From Shewanella litoralis (GTDB lineage: Bacteria; Pseudomonadota; Gammaproteobacteria; Enterobacterales; Shewanellaceae), in contig NZ_WSRZ01000009.1 of the NCBI RefSeq assembly GCF_009828585.1, positions 93,117 through 157,116 of the forward strand: a stretch of 64,000 nucleotides of DNA. The letters run 5' to 3'. How positions within the stretch are numbered: the stretch's first letter is position 1; each line of letters starts with the position of its first letter. The position numbers and the translations under genes are program-made. This document shows, piece by piece, positions 57,150 to 64,000 of the stretch. The notes beneath the pieces are model-generated. The model did no database searches, was not told where the DNA came from, and worked only from the letters and a program-made list of their open reading frames with translations.

Positions 57150-58070
57150 TTAGTAGTATGTGCGACGCTCTACTCTAGCACTATAACAAGGGGTACTATC
57201 ATTTTTTGCAGATAGATATTTTATTAAAGTAGGTAAGCTACCAAGTGTTATAAAAAAGAACCCATCATTGTTTTTTGTGACCTGTAACGTTGGGTTAAGG
57301 TGATTATTCTCCTTAAATTCAATTGTGTATTTTTCTATCAAATTACTTACTTTGTTAATATTTTGGTTTATATATGGAAGTAATATCTTTCTTGATTGGA
57401 AATGTATATCAGTAATGGCATCAAAATAACAATCAACTACATCGTGAAGATCGTATATGGCTTTGTCCTCAGATTCTATTATCTTTCTATTACGTCGCTG
57501 AATTTTAGCTTTTAGAATTTTTGATGTGGGGAGTCGAAGTGAAAATTTAACAAAAAACTGCTTTGTTGTTCGATCTTGGTCGCCACCATATGTACAATTT
57601 TCAGTTGGAATTGCAGCATGTTGGCAGTAGTTTCTAATTGCCTCTCCTATTGCAATTTCCTTTTTTCTTATTGTAGTTATGCTATCAACGTAAGTGTTTT
57701 TTTTGTTGGTTATGTCAGAGAGCAAATCACATTTAATTTCTTCATTCTTGCCATACTGGATAATATTTTCGTGATATTTTTTTAACAAGTTTAATGAGTT
57801 GAAAATAAGCAGACTTAATTTACTAACAATTTCATAGCGATAAATCTCATCGTCAAAATTATGTAGTGAAATCTCATGGCAACCGCGGTACATCGCACTT
57901 TTAAAATCAATTACAGACTGTTTTGCTAAGTCATAATCTTGCTCTAACTTATAATATTTGTAAATTTCTGATTTTAAAAGCTCTATGTTTGAAAACTCAA
58001 TATCTGTTAAATGAACTTCATAAGGTAATTTAAAGTGTTTATCAGGGGTAGAATCGACAATTTTATACAT
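57150..58070 (-). CDS. Unknown protein with a HEPN-type RNYCQH motif
   Basis: A 306-residue, mostly helical cytoplasmic protein, rich in Lys, Ile and Asn, with AT-rich coding sequence unlike its neighbours. I do not recognise the family. Residues 146-151 read RNYCQH within IGEAIRNYCQHAAIP. This fits the Rx4H RNase motif of HEPN domains, in which the residue after Arg is usually Asn, Asp or His. The N-terminal ~140 residues are predicted helices, compatible with a HEPN bundle. A C-terminal region of about 150 residues (from FFVKFSLRLPTSKILKAKI) has no recognised motif. It is a lone gene between fic and the NERD gene; a defence or toxin role is inference only. Confidence 0.55.
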   Translation of the reverse strand: MYKIVDSTPDKHFKLPYEVHLTDIEFSNIELLKSEIYKYYKLEQDYDLAKQSVIDFKSAMYRGCHEISLHNFDDEIYRYEIVSKLSLLIFNSLNLLKKYHENIIQYGKNEEIKCDLLSDITNKKNTYVDSITTIRKKEIAIGEAIRNYCQHAAIPTENCTYGGDQDRTTKQFFVKFSLRLPTSKILKAKIQRRNRKIIESEDKAIYDLHDVVDCYFDAITDIHFQSRKILLPYINQNINKVSNLIEKYTIEFKENNHLNPTLQVTKNNDGFFFITLGSLPTLIKYLSAKNDSTPCYSARVERRTYY

Positions 58071-58187
58071 AAATGACCTACTTAGTATCGTAATCGCTTA
58101 ATATAGAAGAATGTAATTTCAAATTAAGCTTCTAAATTCTTTGTGGGCAGTGCATAAAAGTAATCACAAAGTAAACTTTTATACCAT

Positions 58188-59243
58188 CTAAATAATAATT
58201 CGCTTTTCAAATCCACAATCTACACAATTCAATGTGTAGGTTTCTTTGCGCTTGGTGACTTTGGTATTTCTACTCATGCAATGTGGGCAGGCTTGCTTCA
58301 TTGCTGTGTTTTTACTGCATTGGTTGCAGTTGATGTAGTAACCGAATTTGCCATACATTGGTGTGTATTGTGTTGGTTCGCCACAATGTTTACAGCTTAG
58401 TATCGGGTGTTGCTCTGGTGCTAATCTGGCTACAGCTTGAGGCATTGCAGTATTAGATTGAGCTAGATGATAAGTGGGTGCAGATGCTGGTTTAAGCTCT
58501 TGTTGTTCAAGCTTTGGCTCAAGCTGTGGTATGCCTGATATAGCTTGGGTTTGCTTTCGTTCCACCTGAGCATGATTAGCTTGCTGAATATTTGAGTCGA
58601 TATGTTGGCTAATAAGAAATTGGCCAATTGAATCGAGTTCTTGTTGGTTGAAATCAGGACGGGTATCAGCCACGTTCATCAAGCGGATTATTTTGTGTTT
58701 AAGGTCCATGATCCTTTTGAGTTCATCGACCAAAAATTCAGTTTTGAAAAGCTTGTCGGAAATCTCTTTGGGCATTGTTTTTCTGTCGATGACAGCATTA
58801 CTGGATACCGCACATAAATAGTGCCAACAACGTCCATTGAAGCCTTGCTGCTTTATACCGAGGAACTTACTTAATATTTCACTCTTATGGTGTTTCAGCA
58901 TTTCCTTTAACAAGGCTTGTTGCAGCTCTACTTGCTTAATGGGTGAGGGCATTCCAGCCCACTGGCTGTTATAGCTGCGCGTCCATTCACCCTGGTTGTT
59001 CACTTTAACGTGACCTTTAATGCTTTTTGATTCAATTAGCACAAAGCCATAGGTGTACACGATCAAGTGATCGATTTGAGCGGTTTCATCATTAAAGCTG
59101 AATTTTAAGTCGTTGATAACCAGCACTTCAGGGTTGTCTTTAAATGCGCGGCGTAAAAAGAAAGCCACGTCTTGTTCTTGCTTTTGGCCCGCAATAGCCT
59201 GTGGAGATGAGGTCGTTTGGAGTGATTTAGTCTTGAGAATCAT
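58188..59243 (-). CDS. NERD-domain protein with C-terminal zinc ribbons
   Basis: 351 residues. The NERD (nuclease-related) domain spans about 25-165, with VINDLKFSFNDETAQIDHLIV, GFVLIESKSIKG and PSPIKQVELQQALL, the conserved acidic and E-x-K positions of restriction-like nucleases. A Gln-rich linker (about 215-275) leads to two zinc-ribbon-like units: CKHC...CNQC and CPHC...CVDC. NERD proteins often occur in mobile and defence loci, and nuclease activity is predicted, not proven. Single gene, divergent from hipBA. Confidence 0.82.
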   Translation of the reverse strand: MILKTKSLQTTSSPQAIAGQKQEQDVAFFLRRAFKDNPEVLVINDLKFSFNDETAQIDHLIVYTYGFVLIESKSIKGHVKVNNQGEWTRSYNSQWAGMPSPIKQVELQQALLKEMLKHHKSEILSKFLGIKQQGFNGRCWHYLCAVSSNAVIDRKTMPKEISDKLFKTEFLVDELKRIMDLKHKIIRLMNVADTRPDFNQQELDSIGQFLISQHIDSNIQQANHAQVERKQTQAISGIPQLEPKLEQQELKPASAPTYHLAQSNTAMPQAVARLAPEQHPILSCKHCGEPTQYTPMYGKFGYYINCNQCSKNTAMKQACPHCMSRNTKVTKRKETYTLNCVDCGFEKRIII

Positions 59244-59350
59244 TTATCAACAGCATCCATTCATAACTTGATAATAATCAATATCATAATATCTATTATA
59301 TGGATAAAAAAGCCAGTGTTAAATTTAAAAGCAAGGCGTAATCGATTCGA

Positions 59351-59370
59351 TAGTGTAACAACTTACACTT
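59351..59370. promoter_or_regulatory. hipBA operator O1
   Basis: AGTGTAA-CAAC-TTACACT palindrome inside a 20-bp unit; start is exactly 50 bp before O2. Confidence 0.7.
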
Positions 59371-59400
59371 TTGGTTCATTTAATGGTTTAGGTATTTAAA

Positions 59401-59420
59401 AAGTGTACAAAGTTACACTT
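59401..59420. promoter_or_regulatory. hipBA operator O2
   Basis: AAGTGTA-N6-TACACTT; symmetry extends to 9-bp arms at 59399-59422. Confidence 0.75.
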
Positions 59421-59450
59421 TTAGTAGGAGCAAAAGAGTAAACCACTATA

Positions 59451-59470
59451 AAGTGTAGATTGTTACACTT
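59451..59470. promoter_or_regulatory. hipBA operator O3
   Basis: AAGTGTA-N6-TACACTT; 50 bp after O2. Confidence 0.75.
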
Positions 59471-59500
59471 CATTGTTGAAATATCAGGCATTCAGGGCTA

Positions 59501-59520
59501 AAGTGTAGCAATGTACACTT
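59501..59520. promoter_or_regulatory. hipBA operator O4
   Basis: AAGTGTA-N6-TACACTT with an extra matching pair (59500, 59521). It ends 12 bases before hipB and overlaps its ribosome site region, so binding could also hinder leader expression. Confidence 0.75.
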
Positions 59521-59532
59521 TGGACTAACGTT

Positions 59533-59769
59533 ATGGCATCTGCACTTAATCAACAATCTTTAGGCTTACTCATTAAAGAAACCAGAAACAATGCGGCACT
59601 GACTCAAGATGTGGCGGCGATGCTGTGTGGCGTGACTAAAAAGACCTTAATCCGTGTTGAGAAAGGCGAAGATGTTTATATCTCAACTGTGTTCAAAATT
59701 CTTAATGGATTGGGTATTAACATTTTGGCGGCGCAGCCCAGTGATGCTGATTCGAGTGGGTGGTACTAA
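59533..59769 (+). CDS. hipB: HipB-like XRE antitoxin
   Basis: A 78-residue helix-turn-helix protein ([38 protein letters not shown]) of the Cro/CI type. It should neutralise HipA and repress the operon through the four palindromes upstream. The final residues (SSGWY) end with an aromatic, like the E. coli HipB tail. Its stop overlaps the likely hipA start (TAATG). Confidence 0.88.
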   Translation: MASALNQQSLGLLIKETRNNAALTQDVAAMLCGVTKKTLIRVEKGEDVYISTVFKILNGLGINILAAQPSDADSSGWY

Positions 59770-61073
59770 TGATGAGTACCGCTGAAAAACTTACTTTGGA
59801 TATGTATCTGGGCGATCAGATAATTGGTGAGCTGTCATTTGATCCAGCGACTGAGACATTCACGGTCCAATACTCTCATAGTTGGCAACAAGGTGGTTTC
59901 CCTATTTCGCCAATGATCCCTTTAAAGGGAACCGCTAACAGTCATCAAATTGCGATGTTTTTAGTCAACCTATTACCTGAAAATAAAGGCTTAGAATATT
60001 TAATTGAATCGCTAGGGGTATCTCGCGGCAACACATTTGCGCTTATACGTGGTATAGGCCTTGATACCGCTGGAGCTATCGCTTTTCTGCCTAAGGGTGC
60101 ATTACTACCTTCAACGATATTCAGGGAAGTCATTGCTGATGAAGTGGTCAAGCGAATTGAAGATCCGCAGTTATGGCCAATGGAAGTGTGGGATGGAAAG
60201 CCAAGGCTGTCAGTCGCAGGGGTGCAGTCTAAATTAAACCTGTTTTATGACGGTAAGATCTTTGGCTTTGGAGATGGCACGCTTGCATCCACACATATTT
60301 TGAAGTTTGCACAATACCGTCATTTAGTGATAAACGAATTTGTGACAATGCGCTTGGCTAAAGCTATCGATAACAACGTTGCCCATGTTGAAATTATCAA
60401 TTTTGGTCAGCATAAATCACTTTGTGTTGAACGCTTTGACCGTCGTTATATCCCAGAGCATCAAAAAGTATTGAGGCGGCACATGATTGATAGCTGCCAA
60501 GCGCTTGGTTTTAGTGTTAGCAAAAAATATGAACGCAACTTTGGTACAGGTCGTGATGTGAGAAATATTCGAGAAGGGGTTAGTTTTGTACGCTTGTTTA
60601 GCCTTGCTAGCCAGTGCATTAATCCGGCTGCCGCTAAACAAGATATGCTGCAGTGGGCTTTATTTAATTTACTTAGCGGTAATGCAGATGCTCACGGTAA
60701 AAATTACTCATTTTTTATGACTCCCACAGGTATGGTACCAACTCCGTGGTATGACTTAGTTAATGTGGCAATGTATAAGGATTTCGAGCAAGAGATGGCA
60801 ATGGCTATTGATGATGAGTTCGACTCTAATCGTATATATGCTTATCAACTGGCTTCGTTCGCAGAAGAACTGAATTTTCCACGAGCATTATTAGTCAGTA
60901 ATTTAACAAAGATGGCAACCAAAATAGAGCAAGTTATAGATGATGTGATTGCGATGCTTCCTGCGCTGGATAAAGATGAACATACCTTTGTGGCTGATTA
61001 TCGGCAGCAACTCATGGCAAGGTGCCAACGCTATCTTGATATGGCAACCGAAGTTAAAACTGTTGAGTTGTAG
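59769..61073 (+). CDS. hipA: HipA-family serine/threonine kinase toxin
   Basis: Kinase toxin; E. coli HipA phosphorylates glutamyl-tRNA synthetase and gives persistence. The N-terminal domain (LTLDMYLGDQIIGELSF) precedes the kinase core with the P-loop-like LSVAGVQSKLNLF (near 147-159, including the autophosphorylation-type Ser) and the catalytic SGNADAHGKN (about 303-312), then DLVNV. At 434 residues it is full length and close to E. coli HipA (440). ATG 59769 overlaps the hipB stop by one base; GTG 59760 is an alternative. A terminator follows. Confidence 0.88.
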   Translation: MMSTAEKLTLDMYLGDQIIGELSFDPATETFTVQYSHSWQQGGFPISPMIPLKGTANSHQIAMFLVNLLPENKGLEYLIESLGVSRGNTFALIRGIGLDTAGAIAFLPKGALLPSTIFREVIADEVVKRIEDPQLWPMEVWDGKPRLSVAGVQSKLNLFYDGKIFGFGDGTLASTHILKFAQYRHLVINEFVTMRLAKAIDNNVAHVEIINFGQHKSLCVERFDRRYIPEHQKVLRRHMIDSCQALGFSVSKKYERNFGTGRDVRNIREGVSFVRLFSLASQCINPAAAKQDMLQWALFNLLSGNADAHGKNYSFFMTPTGMVPTPWYDLVNVAMYKDFEQEMAMAIDDEFDSNRIYAYQLASFAEELNFPRALLVSNLTKMATKIEQVIDDVIAMLPALDKDEHTFVADYRQQLMARCQRYLDMATEVKTVEL

Positions 61074-61143
61074 TGATAAAGCCAATGTATCTACAAATAC
61101 TCTTTTGCTCTAAGTTTGTCTGCAAAACTACTATCTATTGTAC

Positions 61144-61177
61144 AAGCCCTGATGCAGCGATGTATCAGGGCTTTTTG
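61144..61177 (+). terminator. terminator of hipBA
   Basis: AAGCCCTGAT-GCAGCGATGT-ATCAGGGCTTTTTG hairpin with T-run, about 70 bases past hipA. Confidence 0.85.
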
Positions 61178-61192
61178 TTTGGGGATGACTGG

Positions 61193-61681
61193 TTACTTAC
61201 GGGTAATCTTATCCAGATATCCCATGGCGAAGGCCGATAATACGAATGTGATGTGGATGAGTAGGTACCACATTATTTTGTCGTTCTCGATGTTTTCGGC
61301 ATTCATAAAGACTTTGAGTAAATGAATTGATGAAATGGCGACAATCGATGCGGCCACTTTGTTTTTAAGTGAGCCCGAGTCCATCTTGCCTAGCCAGCTG
61401 AGTTTTTCGCTGTTTTCGCCGACATCAAGCTGTGACACGAAGTTTTCATAACCTGAAAACATCACCATAATCAGCAGGCCACCGACTAAGGTTATGTCGA
61501 TGAGTGACAGGGTAACGAGCACGAGATCCACTTCTGCCATTGTGAAAATTATCGGGATGATGTGAAAGATCTCTTGAAAGAACTTTATGCCTAAGGCGAG
61601 CAAGACTAAGCTTAATCCCAAATAAATCGGCGCCATGATCCAGCGGGATGCATACATCAATTTTTCAAATATTTGTTCCAT
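61193..61681 (-). CDS. yqhA: UPF0114 (YqhA-family) membrane protein
   Basis: Inner-membrane protein of 162 residues with four helices. The start [23 protein letters not shown] and the middle [33 protein letters not shown] are diagnostic of the UPF0114 family (E. coli YqhA). The role is not established. Convergent with hipA; it may mark a return to more ordinary sequence. Confidence 0.88.
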   Translation of the reverse strand: MEQIFEKLMYASRWIMAPIYLGLSLVLLALGIKFFQEIFHIIPIIFTMAEVDLVLVTLSLIDITLVGGLLIMVMFSGYENFVSQLDVGENSEKLSWLGKMDSGSLKNKVAASIVAISSIHLLKVFMNAENIENDKIMWYLLIHITFVLSAFAMGYLDKITRK

Positions 61682-62117
61682 AAAAATAGTAACCCTTCAA
61701 ATAAATACGCTAAAAATCAATTGAGCCATTTGCTGTAAAACAATGTGATAGTGAACTGTAACTGCGCTGACATATTATGGCAAGCTTGGTGATGCTTTAT
61801 CTAAGATTTAGTCGCAGTCAATAAACTTGTTATCGGCTCTTAAATATTGAAAACAGCCTTGGGTAGCTGCTTGAATTCTTCATGAAAATAGTTATTAATA
61901 CCTTGGTAAGTCAATAGGATAGCAAGTTAGACTTTTTGTGGCGTATCTTATTTATTCAGAACTCAGGTTATTTAGAAGGATAAAAGGATTTGTTAGTGCA
62001 GACTAAAAGATAACCTGCTGACGTGTATGTTTATTTAATCTATTTTAATCTAGTGCTCAGGTTAGTCGCTTAGACTATGGCTTTTATATTTATTAGTAAA
62101 AAGAGGGATCTATCATT
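61682..62117. other. 436-base intergenic region
   Basis: No ORF, repeat or strong hairpin was seen. An AT-rich stretch (TTTTATATTTATTAG, about 62082-62096) just before 62118 could hold a -10 element; AGAGGGA is the ribosome site. Confidence 0.4.
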
Positions 62118-62522
62118 ATGGATAAAGCGAATTCAAACACTAGGCGAAAAATGCCCTGGATTGCAATTGGTATCATTGCGTTAATCGTGTTGCTGTTTAG
62201 CCTACTCGTTACGCAAATGCCTAAAGGATTTACGTCAGATCTTGAACAGATAGGTACGGGGAAACCTGCTGTTGTGTTTGTTTACGATCCTAACCTTGTG
62301 TCGAGTATCACCCAAACAGAGCAAATGAATGAAGCGCGCGATCATCTTGGTGATAATGTGTTCTTTTTACTCGCTAGAACGGCAACGCCAGAGGGCGAGG
62401 CGTTTATTGCGAAGCATAATGCCGATTCTACTGAAGTCTTTCTGTTTAACTCTACAGGTGAGCTCATTAAAAGAAAGCCTGCAGTGTTAGATGCTAATGA
62501 ACTGATGCGTTTGGTACGGTAG
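62118..62522 (+). CDS. Membrane-anchored thioredoxin-fold-like protein
   Basis: A 134-residue protein with one N-terminal helix (about 12-33, WIAIGIIALIVLLFSLLV) and a soluble part outside the membrane. KPAVVFVYDPNLVSS, NVFFLLARTATPEGEAFIAKHN and STEVFLFNSTGELIKRKPA read like strands and helices of a thioredoxin fold, but no CxxC is present. Family is not recognised and enzymatic redox activity is unlikely. Single gene. Confidence 0.6.
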   Translation: MDKANSNTRRKMPWIAIGIIALIVLLFSLLVTQMPKGFTSDLEQIGTGKPAVVFVYDPNLVSSITQTEQMNEARDHLGDNVFFLLARTATPEGEAFIAKHNADSTEVFLFNSTGELIKRKPAVLDANELMRLVR

Positions 62523-62587
62523 GTGTTTTTGGGTGATTATACCAATGCTGAGTTGACGTAATAGCCTACACTGGCGATAACTCTATA

Positions 62588-62629
62588 GCTTTACCACTCG
62601 TTTAAGAGAGTTAAACAGCGTGGTAAAGC
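62588..62629. repeat. dispersed hairpin repeat, full copy
   Basis: GCTTTACCACTCGTTTAA - GAGAG - TTAAACAGCGTGGTAAAGC, an almost perfect inverted repeat. The arms match copy 1 after groEL and the half copy at 57107. Confidence 0.7.
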
Positions 62630-62653
62630 ATTTTGTTCTCTTGTTTAGGGAAT

Positions 62654-63877
62654 TTATTTGAATCCCATTCCATGTATTGGGTATTTTTTTCCTAACTGAA
62701 AAATAATAGATTGGTTATCAGACGACGAACACTCTGCTGGGTATCCATCTGTTATCATGCATATCGTTAATTTTTGATTTTTGGCTTCTGTTGTAAAGCG
62801 CCATTTGTAGAACGTCTTCAATATTTCATTTTCTTGTTCTAAAGTTATATTTGATTTTACGACGTGCTGCTCATGAGGTCTCATAAAGACTACTTTGCCA
62901 ATTCTAGGTATATGTGTCGGCTCTGATGAGTTGTACTCTATTTCGATATAGATACTTTTATTTGTTTGCGTTGCGACTTTGTCTAAAGTACTGCGATCAT
63001 ATTGAACAACCGCTGACTCATCATTATTTTCCAGATCCCATAATCTAACTGGGTTCCGATAAGCGACCCAGCGAGTCCCAAGTCCATTTATGTTCTCAAA
63101 AACTGCAACTAGCTGATCTTTTTTCGCCACCATTTTAAAAGAGCCATACTTATTTTTTAACCGAGCGTTACCAACTCCATCTACCCAAGACCAATTTCCA
63201 CCTAAGGTTAAATTGCCTTGATTATACAGGTCATTACTTTTGTAATAACTTCCATTCTCATCAAATAAATAAGTTTTTATGGTTTCTTCTGCTGTGTACC
63301 AATAACCTTCAATTGAATCTAAAGTTGTAGAATATGGACTTATTAATAATTTTTCAGCAAAGTCAGCATAATATGGGGTAGCATTTTCATACAAATTTAT
63401 ATGTTTTGTGTTTCTATCAAATACCTTTAATTTGACTTCATTCGTATCATAATTGATTCCAGCAAGCCAATAACCTGCATTTTTAATCTCTCCAGCATTG
63501 ACTGGAATAGTGGCATTCATATCACAAAGGCTAATAGAAAAATTCGTATAAGTTGTTACTTTATCTAAACAATAAACTCCAGGCTCTACAGATTTCAATC
63601 CAAAGTTTTTACCACTAAAATTAATAACATAACTTCTCCCACTTTCTATATTTTTCAAATTAATTGATATAATACGGTCCAGGTATTTAGTGAGCTTATC
63701 TTTGTTATTCATTTTACGTAAATCAAAACCGATCAAAATAGCGCCATCTTGATTAGCCGCTGATAGTTTATTCAGTGTCTTTGAACAGTCATTTTCGGCA
63801 CCATTTAAATTAGAGCAAGTGCCTAATTCTTTGTGGTTGGAAGTATTAGAGGCGCAAGCGGAAACTAGCAACAGTCA
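62654..63877 (-). pseudogene. Lipoprotein gene truncated at its 5' end by an insertion sequence
   Basis: The open frame reads (TTG)LVSACASNTSNHKELG and continues for about 400 residues. LVSAC is a lipobox, but the preceding N-terminal Met and basic residues are missing: a stop codon (TGA) lies two codons upstream of the TTG. The break coincides with a sequence that looks like an IS end. The remaining protein has no recognised domain; it is a secreted beta-rich type with segments such as LFDENGSYYKSNDLYNQG. As it lacks a start and a full signal peptide, it is probably not exported. Confidence 0.6.
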
Positions 63878-64000
63878 GGGCGGGATCATACTTTGTTAAC
63901 AGTAGGGAACTTTTTCGTATCGGCATGATCTGATCAGGCATGTTAATCTACTGAACCTAATCCATGTCCTTATTTGAACACTTGAAACTTATCGAAGACC
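63872..64000 (+). mobile_element. left end of an ISAs1-like insertion sequence (cut by window edge)
   Basis: From about 63876 (CAGGGCGGGATCATAC) a new sequence begins that is not part of the lipoprotein gene. It leads to a transposase start at 63964. The exact terminal inverted repeat and target duplication cannot be fixed without the other end. Confidence 0.6.
63964..64000 (+). CDS. ISAs1-family transposase, 5' fragment
   Basis: The first twelve residues MSLFEHLKLIED are visible and resemble the start of ISAs1-family DDE transposases (often continuing PR). The rest lies outside the window. Confidence 0.6.
   Translation, partial: MSLFEHLKLIED

Noticed and set aside
59351-59520. Regularly spaced 20-bp repeats with 30-bp spacers, CRISPR-like at first sight
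   Set aside because: Each repeat is itself a palindrome, there are only four, and they sit directly before hipB with no cas genes. They are operators.

Overview
The window reads as chromosome of a marine Shewanella close to S. frigidimarina. The strongest markers are a periplasmic tetrahaem flavocytochrome c fumarate reductase (about 19.6-21.4 kb), an ExeM-type nuclease with a GlyGly-CTERM tail, a paired NorR/Hmp nitric-oxide module, and the dsbD-cutA-fxsA-groES-groEL neighbourhood. Base composition is moderately AT-rich and most genes are compact, with clear ribosome binding sites and paired hairpin terminators. No rRNA, tRNA, CRISPR array or replication origin was seen.

Layout. 0-8.6 kb: exeM nuclease, purC, an EamA exporter, an unlisted 54-residue membrane protein, the DEAD-box helicase deaD and an M28 peptidase lipoprotein. 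8.6-14 kb: uvrA divergent from a YajR-type MFS transporter and ssb. 14-17 kb: hmp divergent from norR, with three NorR-type sites and a candidate sigma-54 promoter between them. 17-19.6 kb: small membrane and DUF genes. 19.6-25.2 kb: fumarate reductase divergent from a two-component system whose sensor carries a periplasmic solute-binding domain and whose NtrC-like regulator has lost the sigma-54 contact loop. 25.2-27.6 kb: a GGDEF-EAL protein. 27.9-35.6 kb: a five-gene operon encoding a complete RND efflux pump plus its own OmpR-type regulator and sensor kinase. 35.8-45 kb: SulP transporter, M1 metallopeptidase with a DUF6702 partner, a solute-binding protein, a quinone oxidoreductase and an Asp-rich protein. 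43.9-46.5 kb: galK-galM plus a DUF2391 protein. 46.6-55.6 kb: CPA2 antiporter, dsbD-cutA, fxsA, a MATE transporter and groES-groEL; fxsA and groES each have a heat-shock (sigma-32) promoter.

The last 8 kb, downstream of groEL, is accessory. It starts with a tandemly duplicated ~205-bp unit that includes the terminator. Then come a Fic toxin with a short overlapping YhfG-like antitoxin, an AT-rich gene of unknown family with a HEPN-type RNYCQH motif, a NERD protein with a zinc-ribbon tail, and a hipBA operon preceded by four operators at exact 50-bp intervals. A UPF0114 protein, a thioredoxin-like orphan and a lipoprotein gene broken by the left end of an ISAs1-like insertion sequence follow. 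The region looks like a toxin-antitoxin/defence cluster, and a hairpin-forming repeat recurs through it.

All calls come from reading the sequence. Family names rest on recognised motifs and remembered homologues, not on database searches.
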